Assembly (NCBI GenBank): GCA_036971615.1
Contig: JAYKKR010000020.1
Location: forward strand, 1 to 64,000
Length of the DNA: 64,000 bases
Source of the DNA: Amyloporia xantha
Taxonomy: Eukaryota; Basidiomycota; Agaricomycetes; Polyporales; Adustoporiaceae
Direction: 5' to 3'
This document shows positions 10,525 to 23,400 of the stretch, in pieces. Under the pieces are notes generated by a model, which was not told where the DNA came from, did no database searches, and was given only the letters and a program-made list of their open reading frames with translations. The position numbers and the translations under genes were made by a program. Every line of letters begins with the position of its first letter. The stretch's first letter is position 1.

Positions 10525-11010
10525 GTCCGCGTCTGGGAGGGCGTGTCGCGGTAAAGCTCGCAAACTTGGTGAAGAGTCGTCCACGTGGGTCGACAGGATG
10601 CTCACGTGGTAAGTCGGGGAGCGCTGATGGCGGGACTTCCTGTTTGGGACTGGTCGGCCATCCGGATGTTACGACTGTCAAGTTCAGGCTGTCTCTTGTT
10701 TATTGCTCTTAGGCAAAACCACACAGGCGGACTGTTTTATATATTTTTGCATGAAGCATGTATGAATGTCTCGTCAGAACCCCCCTCCCAAGTTGATGAG
10801 TCAACACACAGCAGGATATATTAATATTACACAACGTCAAGTTCGTGTAGTTCTTCACGGCCAACAAGCATATCACGCAACTCTAGAGAACAGTGAAAAG
10901 ATAAGCTACAATGCAGTAAGTAAAAGCCATGCGAGGTATCATCGATAATCGTCAACTTCATGAAGGAGAAATGCAACGAGGCACAACGTTGGAGATCAAT
11001 CATACAAGCC
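10525..11010. other. Intergenic, TOP2 3' flank and mL38 5' flank
   Basis: Both neighbours run leftwards. The right part should hold the TOP2 terminator and the left part the mL38 promoter. I see no gene and no sharp TATA or CCAAT element. Confidence 0.4.
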
Positions 11011-14000
11011 CTAGTCAAGGTCCTCGAACTCTGAAGCCTCTTGAACCGCAGCGTCCTCCTCGGAAGACGAGGGTATCTCAATGTACTTCTTTGCTCCTCC
11101 GCGTGCAGCCCTTCTGGGGACTCCGCTTCGTGCAGGCGCCGGAGCTGCCTCGACGACATCTTCATTCATAGACACGTCGTCATCGTCGTCGACGATCTTC
11201 TTCACCGCAGCCTTCTTCACAGGCGCAGGCTTACTCGACGATGCCTTGCGTGCCGTGGGCTTCTTCGGCGGCGCGGGCGGTTCATCATCGTTTATTAATG
11301 CGTCTTCCTCGTCGCTGAGCACCACCTTCGCCGCGGCCTTCTTCGTCGAGGCTACTCGGCCCTTTGCAGCCTGGGTGCTAGAGGACGGCTTCCGCACGGT
11401 CGTCTTCTTCGCTGCGCCTTCCGCAGGCACCTTGTCGAAGAAATCTGTCACTGATGCTTGAGTATCGACCTTTTTCTTCCTGGCCGGTACGAGGTAGTCA
11501 TCCTGTTCAGATTCACCATCATCCACGACATCCGGACTAGAGGCATTACAGGCGTCAGTGGCCGGTAAGCAAGAGATTAAATAGGGGTTACCTCTTCCGC
11601 TTGGCGGCAGGAATGGCTCTCGCTTTACCCTTGCCATTGTCTCTAGATGGGGTTTCACAAGTTCGACGTCCGAGTCGTCCTCCTCCTTAGATGCAGCTGC
11701 GGGCTTCACACCCAGCATTTCAAAGTCAGATTCGGAGTCCTCCTTCACAGCCTTCTTCTTGGTAGCACGAGCGGGCTTTTTATCCAGGATCTCAAAGTCA
11801 GAACCGGATTCTTCCTTCTTCGCAGCTCTTGGCACAGGTTTCTTCTTCGGTGGGAGAGGGACATCTTCGTCATCTTCGTCTATTTTGACGCCAGAACCAG
11901 AAGGTACAACCTGAGGAGGTTTCTTCACAGGCGCGGGCTTGGGTTCAGCGGCTCGCTTCGCCTTAGCAGCCTTAGTCGGCTTGAACTCATCGCCCGAATC
12001 ACCATCATCGCCCCCCTTTTTCATCATCGCCTTCAAGGTCGTTTGCTTGCGCTTGCCTTTCTTCTTGGAGCTGGCTTCAGCAGAGATGATCTTGTCCTCC
12101 CATAGATCACATGTTCGCTGTAAGGTTTTTCTTAGACAATATCCATATCCATATGATAGACATGCACTCACCTGCCACTCGCTAAGGAAGCAGTCAAGGT
12201 CCTTCTGCCAGATTTGGTTAGGAGTGAGCTCTAGGAGAGCAAGCAACTCGGTCTCCTTTTCTTGGCTCTGCTGACGGAGCTTGTCGATCTACATAGGCTT
12301 TGGAAGTGAGAAACGATGTCTGTACCCTCCACGTCGTACGCACCTTCTCTTTGGTCAGACTCCAGATCGCCATGCCTAATAGATAGTCGTAATCCGTGAT
12401 CGCTCCATTGGCACTACCGAAAGAACCGCCTTCCTCTTCCTCTTCATCCTCGTCGGCTTCAACGACCTCTGCTGTCTCTCCCGCCTCTTTCGCCTTCGAT
12501 GGCTTGGGGAAGGGACGGAACTGTTTCTTGCGCAGCTCCGCCACAATGTCAACTTTCTTGTGTTGGATACCAAGAGTTCCTTGTCGACAATCATCTGCAC
12601 AAAGCGAGCCTGGTTGTTGAGTTTCTCCAGTTCATCCGACAATTCGTTAGCCATGTAGTCCTGGTAGATGCTACGGTCAATACCTTCGGACAGCATTCGA
12701 GGGCCAGATACGCACCTTCCGCATCTGATAATAAGCCAAACACTTGGGATAGAAGTCCTCAATGATTTCCTCGGGGGAGTTGTACTTCTTAATCTTTCCA
12801 TCGGTCGAAGCAAATCATGTTGCTGGTGCTTATCTTGGTGGTGAGCTTGAAGAACTCCATGAGACCCTGTGCTTCGGCCTTCTCGAGCTGCTTGGGGTCC
12901 ATGCTAATGACGAAATGCACATTCATATTGTTGTGATATTCTTTGTAGTCCTATATGAGCGTGTTAGTACGCAGATGAAGCTCTACAATACAGTCGGCAT
13001 ACCTTGAGGACGCCATCGCCCTTCTCGCCACACATCGTTTCCAGCTCAGCCTTGTAATTCTGAGTCCATTCATGAATGGGTAATTCTGTTATCTCGACAG
13101 TGGAGTCGTCGGTCTTGTTCACGATACCGCAGACGTCGTACTTATGTTCTCTGACCTTTTTAACCGTACCCCTGAAGCCGCGCCACCAAGGTAGCATGTG
13201 CACCTGTTCTTCCCCGGCCATCAGTCGTCGGATGTTCGCAACGATGTCCTCTGGATTGTAGCTCGGGATAGAAGTACTCCAACCTATCAACCTGGATGAA
13301 TATTGCATGGAAAGTTTGCGAAAGACGGGTACTCACCAGTACCTATACCCTCAGCACCGTTCACCAATATCATGGGCAGCACAGGCATGTACCAGTCCGG
13401 TTCGATAAACTTGCCATCTTCCATTTGATATTTCATCAAAGGATCATCACAAGTGTGGAAGACAGTTCGTGTAATTGACGACAGCTCGGTGAAAATATAC
13501 CTTGCGGAGGCGTGGTCTTTACCTCCTTGATCACGAGTACCGAACTGACCGTTGGGCATCAGCAAGTTCATGTTGTTTCCTCCGACATAATCTTGGGCCA
13601 GGTTGACGATAGTCGCCATCAAACTCTGCTCTCCATGATGGTACTGGGCGTGTTCTGAAACGTATCCGACCAATTGAGCGACCTAAGATGTGGAATTTTC
13701 AGCGTTGTCGAATGAAGCGGGTCTCGTTGTCTACTCACCTTAATCTCACCCTTGAGCTTACGTTTGAAGCAAGACCAAATAACTTTCCTCTGACCCGGCT
13801 TCAGTCCGTCTGCAACGGATGGGATAGAACGGATGTTATCCGCCATGGAGAAAAGGATCAGCTCTCGGTTGATGAAGTCCGAGAAGCCGATTTCTCCTTG
13901 GGTATGATCAAGATATGTGCCGGGCTGTAAAGCAATAAGGAAGTATTCTTATTGACCAGGTGGACTTATGGCATACCCTGAACTGGCGTAGCCATTCCTT

Positions 14001-16570
14001 ACGATCGTCGGCCTTTTTCTTACTGAATGCCAGTTCGATCAGCTCCCGATCACCCTCCTGAGTCGTCCCAAAAGGAACCATATGCTTGCGCATCTGTTGG
14101 AAGTAACTCCGCGAATCTTCATCCGTACTGGTACCGAGACCCTTTGTAGTATGGACCATCAACGTTCGAAGGCAATGAAAAGACATCGATACACTAACCT
14201 TGAAATATTTCGCTTTCCACTTCTCGGAGCCAGGCGTTTCTTCCAGCCACTGCTCGTACTCTGGCATGGTGTAAAAGTCGATCTTCTGCCCACCCTTGGA
14301 AACCTGGAGAGCACATTGACATTACGAGAGGACCACTTCGAACACGTAGCCTTACCCTGACGATGGGTGTGATGAACTCGACTAAGAACTTCGGGATCTT
14401 GAGCAGTGAAGGATAGAAGTGGTCGAGATAATTGATGAGGAGGCCTTTGATGTGGGAACCATCGTGATCCTATATTAAATGACATTCAACCTTGGCTCCT
14501 TTTACCTGCATCTCTACTCACCTGATCCGTCATGATCATGAGTTGACCATATCGCAAAGAGTTCACATCCCTGTAGTCCTTATTGTGCTGCAAACCGAGA
14601 ATCTTCTTGATGTTCTGGATCTCTTCGTTCTTCATAATCTGATCATGCTTCGCGTCTCGCACGTTCAGCAATTTGCCTCGCAATGGGAATACACCGTAGT
14701 TGTCGCGCCCAACCACGCTCAGACCGGCGACAGCCAGGGACTTGGCCGAGTCTCCTTCAGTCAAGATGAGCGTGCAATCAGAGGCCTTCTTTGTACCGGC
14801 ATTGTTGGCATCAGAGAGCTTGGGCAGACCAGAGAGCCTAGTCGGTAGCTTCGTCAGTACTGTAGCGTACATTGAATCTTATCGCTGACCTATTCCGCCT
14901 ATTCCCGTCTGTTTTCTTCAATTGCTGGTCGGCCTTGAACTTCGCCCAGTTGAGAACATGGTCAACGATGGCAGACTTTTGCACTGTCGGAGACTGCTTT
15001 GAAATCTCTGAACGTGTAGACCCTCATTATTGCTCACCTTTCTTCATGAAATCTTCAGTAAGTGTAGGCTTCGTTCCAAATTTACTCGCAGGTAATGTAA
15101 GTGTCTCCTTCGTTTGACTGTCGAAGGTCGGATTCTCGATGAGAGCATTGACAAAGATCCACATATGGTTCTTGACCTGAGCAGGTTCGACCGTTGCGCC
15201 CTTATTCTTCTCGCTGATAAATGCGATGAGATTTTTCGCAATCTGGTCCGCAATATGCTGGACGTGTGTACCGCCTTTAACGGTGGAGATGGAATTGGCG
15301 AAGGAAACCTGCTGGAACGAACCATCTGATACAGCGAATGCTACCTCCCAAAGTTTACCAATCTGCTCGTAGATCATAGCGGGCTTCGCTCGAGCCGCCC
15401 CACCCGAGGCACCTGCTGCCAACTCTGCGGCGGAGTTGAGGTAAAGCTCGACATACTGCTTGAAGTTCTTGGTTTTCAGTCGTTCGTTGTTCAGGAAGAC
15501 CTTCACGTCCTTCACAGTTCCCGCCAGATCGTGCACCCGCTTCTTCAGCAGCGCAACTGTGTCCTCGTCAATCGAGTCCATACCGAACCGCTTGAGGTCT
15601 GGCTTGAATGTCACTCGCGTGTACTCCTCCCCCCGCCCGTTCTTGGTGATCTTCGCCTTGCCCATCTTGCTCATATTGTCAGTCCATGTCTGCGAATACT
15701 TCTGCCCCGATTTCTTGTCCGCCGTATCGATGGTGAACTCGACCGAATAAATGTTTGCCAGTTTCGCACCATATCCATTACGACCACCGGCCAGCTTCTT
15801 CTCGTCGTCATCGTAGTTTGAAGACGACAGCAAATGTCCGAAGATAAGCTCCGGAATGTAGATATTCTCTTTCGAATGCATTACGATGGGAATACCTCGC
15901 CCGCTGTTGTAGACCGATATAACATTGTTTTCAGCATCAATGCTGACCTTGATGGTGTCCATGCTCGGGTCATTGATCTACATTGCAATGGAAATAAGTA
16001 TATGCAGCGGTCAGGCTGCATACGAGGAAGGCATACCTTATTATCGGCAGCATTGACCAGGATTTCATCGACGATCTTAAAAAAACCGGGGACAGACTTA
16101 ATTTCCCTATATACCATAAGCTTTCTCTCGGAGTCCCATTCCCACATCGGTTGGGTGATTGTTTCCACGCTTCCAATATACGAATCGGGTCTTTTCAGGA
16201 TGTGTTCAAGTTGGGAGAGCTGAATAGATCGATTAGCCATTGACGCCTAGGGAGCATGCAACTATGAAACCTTGGTGTAGGTCTCTGAAGCGGTCTTCTT
16301 CTTGGTAGGCGCGGCCGGGGCACTTGGGCCAGCACCGTCTTCGTCGTCGGACTCCTTGCGCATGTCATCGTCAGAGTCGGCCCTGCCATCTTTGTCCACG
16401 AGGTCCTTCTTCTTTGCCACCTTGGGCCTCGCAGGAGCCTTTGCGGCTTTGGACGCAGGCTTAGCCTTTGCAGGAGCCTTTGCGGACTTCTTGGGCGCCG
16501 GTGCATAGCCATCTGACTCTGAGCCCGAACCAGACACGTCGAGGTCAAAATTCTCCTCTGATGAGCTCAT
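11011..16570 (-). CDS. TOP2: DNA topoisomerase II
   Basis: The enzyme passes one DNA duplex through a transient double-strand break using ATP and is essential for chromosome segregation in the nucleus. An acidic/basic N-terminal tail leads into the GHKL ATPase (ILVNAADNK, NSGRGIPIVMHSKE, GRNGYGAKLANIYS), the transducer, then TOPRIM with LTEGDSAKSLAVAGL and MTDQ-DHDGSHIKGL across an intron, and PLRGKLLNVRDAKH. The winged-helix domain carries SVADGLKPGQRKVIW and HGEQSLMATIVNLAQDYVG, with the active-site Tyr in HASARYIFTEL. The C-terminal tail (about 12300-11011) is Lys/Glu/Ser-rich with repeated KKP and acidic SSSEED motifs, as is usual for this regulatory and nuclear-import region. There are about a dozen short introns with clean borders. 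Two one-base deletions, near 12802 (FDR/DGKIKKYNS) and 12562 (LLVSN/KKVDIVAEL), break the frame. In an essential gene these look like assembly errors. Confidence 0.97.
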
Positions 16571-16971
16571 GGTAATATTACGTGCTTGACAGTAAGAGAG
16601 GAACGCGACTTCCTGTTACAAGTGAGTTTGTGTATGGTGGCGGTATGAATTCAACACGCTTGGTGACCGTCGCGTTTATCACGTGATTTCACTCTTTTTA
16701 AAAAAAAATAAGTCAACGGGTTTATACTCCGCCCCATGGAGGCACAGAGTAATAACAAAAAGAACAAACGGCCCAAACAAACTCCTACTCTCCTCCCAAC
16801 TGTCGCCAATTTCCTCTCTCCCTCCTTGCCCTTCCCTTTGCCCCGAGACCTCATGACCAACTGCACACCCAGTGTCCAAAATTCATGACTGCCCTGCTCA
16901 AAAGCTCTCTGCACGAAGGAGAGCAAACACGACAGCAATGTCCGGCAGCGGCAGCAAAGTCCATAAATGTG
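16571..16971. promoter_or_regulatory. TOP2 upstream region
   Basis: About 400 bp between the TOP2 start and the aconitase fragment. It holds a T-rich stretch with an A-run (TTTTTAAAAAAAAATAAG near 16691) and a pyrimidine-rich tract near 16770-16850 on the top strand. These are plausible promoter features for the leftward TOP2 gene. No coding sequence is seen. Confidence 0.35.
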
Positions 16972-17497
16972 GGGTTGAGCTCAGACAGGTTCTGCGGAAA
17001 TGGTTAGAATCGTCAAACCAAGGTTCCTGTGCATACACTCACGATCTCGATGTGCTGGTCATAATCGGCGTCCTTATCGGCCTAGAGGTTGTGCGAGAAG
17101 CTCTGCGCGTACTTGGCAATATCCCCACGCTTCGCCGTGTTCATGTAGTCGACCATGCGGTGGTTGAAGGGGAAGGTCGAGGTCGTAGCACCGATCTCAG
17201 CACCCATGTCACAGATCGTAGCCATACCCGTGCAAGACAGAGACTCGACACCAGGACCCTTGTACTCGATGATCACCAGCTCCACCCTTGACAGTCAAGA
17301 TACCAGCAACCTTCAAGATAAGGTCCTTGGGCATCGTCCAGCCACCGATCTTACCAGTGAGGTTACCACCACTGATCTTCAGGCAATTGAGCTCCCAAAG
17401 CAGATCAGCCATGACATCGACCGCGTCCGCACCACCAAAACCACAAGCGACCATACCGAGACCACCAGCGTTGGGGGTATGCGAGTCAGTACCGTCT
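16972..17497 (-). pseudogene. ACO1: Aconitase gene fragment
   Basis: The leftward reading gives [57 protein letters not shown], then in another frame [36 protein letters not shown] and [18 protein letters not shown]. This is the N-terminal third of mitochondrial aconitase (citrate/isocitrate isomerase of the TCA cycle) with its 4Fe-4S-domain residues. A two-base loss near 17278 breaks the frame, and similarity stops abruptly at both edges: before GTDSHTPN on the right, and after a spliced NLSELNP on the left. About 150 of roughly 780 residues are present, so this is a dead fragment carried into repetitive DNA, not the working gene. A conserved intron is still present, so it was copied from DNA, not from mRNA. 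Confidence 0.85.
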
Positions 17498-20416
17498 GAT
17501 TCTGAGGACTATCAGTCAACTCCTGAGCGGGGAACGAAAAGTCCAAAAAAGTTCGACTCAGTGTATGAGCCCTTACAGCCGCCGGTGCTATATGTAAGTA
17601 CTATGTTAGAAATCTCCCTTTTAAAAACGCTCGATACGGACCCACCATGTGTTTAAGCCCTTCGATGTCTTTGCTGCGTTGAATCCCTACATCGCTGTCC
17701 AGGACCGTCCAGTCTCGTCCTTCCCGGCCAGTTGCTGGTCTGCCCTGTTGCTAACCCTCAGGCAGTACGGTTCGCCGATCGCTAACATTGGTCCTCCACG
17801 TACACCTGGTCTGTTTCAGCATGCATAAAGGTAAGCCCTCTCGACTCCCCTTTGACGGCCCCCCATCGCCTTGGTGACATGCACAAGTTTAGCACGGAAA
17901 TAAATGTATTATTACAGTACATTGTTATGTACACGGAAGAGACTATGGTAATAGTCGTACTTACGGATTTCCCCGTTCGTGCACCCCGCTACAATAAACT
18001 TCGCCCCGCCTTGCCTCTGCCGGGCAGCTGCGCCGGACGGCTGTGGCAGGTGCAAACGTTCGCACCGGACGGGCAAGGGGCTCCCACTGCAGAGATGTCC
18101 GTCAGATGATGGGAGGGTCGAAGTCCACGGGCGTGCGGTTCCGGGCTTGTGCGCACGGGCTACGGACCGCCTCGAAGAAGGGGGGGAGACGGAGCGGACG
18201 GAATAGACCGTGCCTCCATTTTTCCGTATTCAGATACTCTGCCGTAGATGAGAGCGTCGTATGAACGACGCCCTGCTCGATCGCGCACCCCGGCGATCTG
18301 CCGAGTGCGAAATAGTTAGTTCGTATACTGTAGCACTACCGATGCTGGCCTCGCGCTCCAGGTCGAGCTGGCTACGCCTCGTCCGGATGTCGTACAACGG
18401 ACGGACGAGACGCTCCCAGCGCACGCGAATGGCCGCGCTGGACGGCAGGGTTTGGGTGTGTAGCAGACTGCGGGAGTGAGGGCAGGAGAGGCGAGTCCTT
18501 CTGTTCATACGGATCTGCCGATGCGGACGGCTGGGGGTTGCACGTGAAATGTCGAGGGCGCGAGGGTGGAGGGCAGCGAACAAGCCGCTCGAGACCAGAG
18601 CCAGGGGAGTACCCAGGGGAGCGCGTAGTGCCTTTGGAAGACGTCCGTCCACTCGGATGAGTGGAGACGAAGTCCGCGATCACACGGATCCGCGGATGTG
18701 GACACGGGCCGTAGACCATCTCGAAGACAGAGGAAAATGGGTGGACGCGATAGACCGCGCTCCTGTCTTCCCGTCGTTGGGGGCCCCTGCCGCCCAATGA
18801 TTACATCATACAGACGACGCCCGGCGCGCCCTCTGGCGGATCTGTCGGACGCGAAATACTTAGCTAGAGGATTGTAGCATTTACAGATGTCGGCCCCGCG
18901 CTCCAGCTCTCGCCGACTTCACCCCATCCGGACGCTGGACAGCCGAGACGCCCCCAGCTGGTGCGAACGGCTGTGTTGGACAGCAGGGGATGTGCAGCGA
19001 GGGGATAGAGAGGCATCAAATCGAGAGGCCCCGGCCTTAGTAATGATCTACCGATGCGGACACGAAGCATCTGAACGGAAAGTGAGAGGGCAGCGGTGGA
19101 CGGTCGAGCTGGGCATTTGACGAGAGGGGGAGGGTGCAGAACCAGCTGCACATCTTGAAGTAACACCCCCAGCACGTTGTCAAAGTCCAACCGGACGCAG
19201 ATCCGCTACTGCAGATGCAAACCGTCCGGACAGCAGACCGGCGGGAGGATGAAGGAAGAGCTGCACCTCGGTGGTGACGCGTCAGGCGAGGCAAGCCCAG
19301 CCTCAGCGTCGGAGCTGCCGGTGTGCGTGCACTGCGAACGTTGGGCCCGGGACACCAGGGTAGTGGGCAGTGAACAGACTGCCGGATACTGCAGAATGTC
19401 AGGTACATGGCGTCCGCTCTGTGCCCCAGGTCTCGCAATTGGGAGGACAATGATTGCGGCGCGAACGCCGGTGCACGATCCCCAACGCTGGCCGCTGAGC
19501 TGTCGGAAACGGACATCGAGGTGTCGAGCATGCGCACTCACCGACAAAACGGCAGCGCACAGCTCTATCAACTGGTAGGGTGCGTAGAGATCTGTCTGCG
19601 GATGCAGTGCCGAGCCCCAATCCTTCCACGGACGAGCGGCTGACGCGCGAGCGCGCGTCAGCGAAAGGGTAACGAGGTCGCATGTATAGCTCACCTGCGC
19701 ATATGGATGCATAATCCCGCCCTTGCCAATCCGGTACCACCACTATGCACGGAGTACACGCCCGCCCTCATCCTCAGCCCTCGTCTCCCAACCACAAAAT
19801 TCCCACCTCCAACACTCAATCTCAGCCTGCCGTCCCTTCCCGCGCGAATAGCGCACAGCAGGCTTCAGCCCGCGGACGGGGCCGATGGATGGACAAGTGC
19901 TGGCTGTGGTGCGAACGTGGGTGTGTGCTGCAGAGTGGAGCGCGGTGCGGACGGTGGGAGATAGGCGAGGGTGGCCTGTCCGGTCCACGGTGCAGCGGTG
20001 TAGCACCAAGGGCGCGAGTGGAGGCGTTCAAGCGGACACTATGAACGGGGAGGAGAGAGAGCGGAGGAGAGAGCGACGGAGCTCGTGCGTGTGTTTGTGC
20101 TGTGTGAGCCGCTGCGCGGAAACGTTCAACACCTCGTCTTCTCCAGCGCGTTGAGCTCATTGTTCTTGCGTATCCGATTGAAGGCGCAGCGCGTGAGTAT
20201 ACGCGTTCGCGCGAGGGCAAGGGCAAGGGGGAGCGGACGGACGTCCACGGTTGTCCTCCACCAGTCGCACTGGGTCCAACGGGGACAGCAAGTGCGCTGT
20301 GACTCGGGCACTCGCGTTCGCATGCGAGCGTCGTTCTGTAGGCGTCAAATGCAGACTGGCAGGAGGTATCGCAAGGGACACGGGAGCGTGGTGAAGCATC
20401 CAGTGTGCGCGATCGA
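17498..20416. repeat. GC-rich decayed region with roughly 545-bp tandem repeats
   Basis: No gene is recognised. Landmark words recur at an offset of about 534-550 bp: CTCGAAGA at 18170 and 18718, GCGAAATA with TTAG at 18306 and 18850, CGCGCTCCAG at 18352 and 18898, GATC-T-CCGATGCGGAC at 18510 and 19045. This indicates two to three diverged tandem units covering about 18090-19500. The several long open frames here, on both strands, follow from GC-rich, stop-poor DNA and carry no domain motif. Confidence 0.5.
20409..20416. repeat. Target-site duplication, left copy (GCGATCGA)
   Basis: Eight bases directly before the first foldback element, repeated exactly at 23876-23883 directly after it. An 8-bp duplication fits hAT, P and Zisupton-like DDE transposases. 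Confidence 0.75.
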
Positions 20417-23400
20417 CAGCTGCTTCTGTACGGTTGATGCACCAACTAGCGGATAAGCCCCCAGACCCGTTATGCACCAGGCAGGCTATCTGCCTGCACC
20501 CTGGTGCATCATTTGCAGGGTCTTCGCCGGACCCTCCGGGGCCTCCTAGCCTTCGCCGTAGGGCCCCCGGCATCGCGGCATCTTGCCTAATGTGGCAGGT
20601 ATCTGTTCCGTGACTTGGCATTATATAACAGAATGGGTATTTTCGGGCATTTATGCTCAATTAAAACATCAAATTCCACAAAAATATATAATTTATTCCA
20701 GTAGCTACAGGGGTACCCAATCACAGACATCTATATACATATGAAAGGTGTACCAGGCTCGGGAGGGGCACGTGCGGTCGGGGCGGGGCGGTCGGGTGGC
20801 ACCGCGCGGGCGGTAGGGTGGGCATGTACGAGCCGCGGGCAGTGGACATACGAGCCGCGGGAGCAGCTGGATATACGAGCGGCAGGGGTAGACGAGCAGT
20901 GTGGGTGGGAAATACGAGTGGATGCACGAACGGCGCGGCGGGGGCAGACGAGCGGCGGCGGTAGGACGTGCGAGCGGCAGGGGTGTGTATGTCTTGCCAG
21001 GGACGTGCGAGCGGTGGGGCAGGAAATTCGAGCAGTGGGGACATACGAGCCGCCGGGACGTACGAGTGGCAGCGGTGGGTCGTACCAGCGACGTGCGAGT
21101 GGCGGGGCAGAAAATGCGAGCGGCGGGGACGTACGAGCGGCAGGCGTGCGAGCGGCAGGAATGGGACGTACAAGCGGTGGGTCAGACGTACGAGCGACAG
21201 GTCGGAATGTACGAGCGGCGGGTCTGAATGTACGAGCGCGTGGCGGGACGTATGAGCGGCGTGGTGGGGGTAGACGAGCAGGGCGGCAGGAGCAGACCAA
21301 CAGCGGGGGTGGAACGTAGGAGCTGCGGAGAGGGAGCGTCGATCGTTGAGCCGGGAGCGTCGAGCGTCGAGCGGGGAGCATTGATCGTCCAGCGTCGAGC
21401 GGGGGGCGTCCAGCGTCCAGCGTCGAGTGGGAAACGGCGTCGAGCGGGGAGCAGGGAGCCGGGAGCGGTGAGCGTCGAGTGGAGAGAGCAGGTAGTGGGG
21501 GGACCGGGCGCGAGGAGCTTAGCAGCCTCGACGCGCAGAACTGCGTCGAGGGCGTGGTGTGGTCGTGTCAGTCGGGTCGCTTATAGCGCCGTCAGGCTGG
21601 GTAACAAACAGACGATCAGCGGATGAGAAACATAAAAAAAGAAGAGACTTACTTTACGACGCTGCTCGCAGGCAGCAGCGGGACGTCGTCGACGTCGAGG
21701 ACGACGTCGAGGAGACAACCGCTGACGCGTCGCAGTTGGCGCACAACGCGGAAACTGCCGAAATGCCCGATTTGGACATGTGGCTGAAGTCGTGCTCGCG
21801 CTGCTCAGCAAGTACGACGGTTCTGAGCGGGTATCTTCAGTGTATAACATGTAGAGAGTAATGAAAATGTATGTGATAGTATAGAAGTTAGTTATCTAGA
21901 CAGTCCTCAAATTCCTCAGAGAGATATAAACAAAACACACCTATTTGGGTTCCAGAATAGTCGAAATTCAGCATATTCTGGTAATATCAGGAACAATAGT
22001 CTATGCAATGGTAGAATAAAGGATACTATGTAAAATAGAGCATATAAGAGCAGAATTAGTTTAGCTGTGGTGTTGATAGGTGAGTGTTTATGGCCGTGAT
22101 GTTCGAAACAGCCGTATAGGTAGGCTAGCGAATGTTTCGAGCATCGAGTTGCGCCTGGCTGAGCGCGCCACCTGATTGGCTGCGCTATGCCTCGGCCGAC
22201 TCGGGACTCTTCCTCACCTCGCAGATCTCGTCCTGTACCTTTCATTCTTGGTAAGCAAATCCTAATAGTATTCTACTGTGCTAATGTAAATTATGGCGTG
22301 GATTGGGGCACTATTGAGAACACAGTAATGTTCTCAATAGTGCCTCAGACGAATGTAAGATGCTAAGACGCCTTCCTCTTTGGGTAAGTCCGGCACGTGC
22401 CGGACTGCCAAAGGTGCCGCGTCACCTTTGGTAGCTGCTCAACGTCGTCGTCGTCGTCGTCGTCCCGCTGCTGCCTGTGAGCAGCGTCATAAAGTAAGTA
22501 TTTTATTCTTCTCTGTTTTTCTTTCACTGACCAAATGTTTCTTACCCAGGTTAATGGCGCCGCTAGAAGCAAACCGGCCGACATCCTCGACGCAGTCGAG
22601 GCTGCCCAGTCCCTCGCGCCACTCTCCTCAACGCTCCCCATCCCCCGCTCGACGCTCCTCCTCGACGCTCCCCTCGACGCTCCCGGTTCAACGCCGCTGC
22701 CCACTCGGCACTCTACGCTCCTCACAGGACACTCCCTACTCGACGCTGGACGCTCCCGGCTCGACACTCGGCGATCGACGCTCCCGGCTCGACGCTCCCG
22801 GCTGCCCGCTCGACGCTCCCCCTCTCGACGCTCGACAGTCCCCGTTGCTCGACTCCCCCTGCCCGCCTATCCTCCCTCGCCCCTGCCCCAGCGCGCTCGC
22901 TCGTCCATCCTCGCCCCGCCCACCTGTTCTCCCTCGCCCTGCGCCCGCGCGCCGCTCGTCCGTCCTCGCCCCGCCCACCCGTCCTCGTTCGCCGCTCGCC
23001 CCGCCCGTGCGCGCTCGTCTCGACGATCGACGCTCCCCATTTGACGATTGCCGCTCCCCCTCGACGCTACTCAAAGCTCCAGCTTGAGGCCGCTCCCCAC
23101 TCCCCGCTCAACGCTCCCTGCTCCCCGTTCCTCGACGCCGACGCTCCCGCTCAACTCCCCTCTCTACTCGACGCTCCCCCTGTCCCCACCCCACCGCTTG
23201 CTTCGACCCCATCCCGCCGCTCGTATGTTCGACCCGCCGCTCAGACGACCCAGCCCCGCCGCTCGTATGACCCAGCCCCGCCGCTCGTACGACCCAGCCC
23301 CGTCGCTCGTACGTCCGACCCGCCGCTCGTACGACCCCACCCCGCCGCTCGTATGTTTCCGACCCGCCACTCGTCTGTCTCCGCCCCGCCACTCGTCTGT

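Noticed and set aside
19822..20445. 207-codon leftward frame
   Set aside because: Crosses from GC-rich decayed DNA into the foldback terminus, lacks any motif, and competes with other long frames over the same bases.
20731..21381. Long Pro/Arg/Ser-rich open frames on both strands
   Set aside because: Same cause in element 1: stop-poor tandem units, not a gene.
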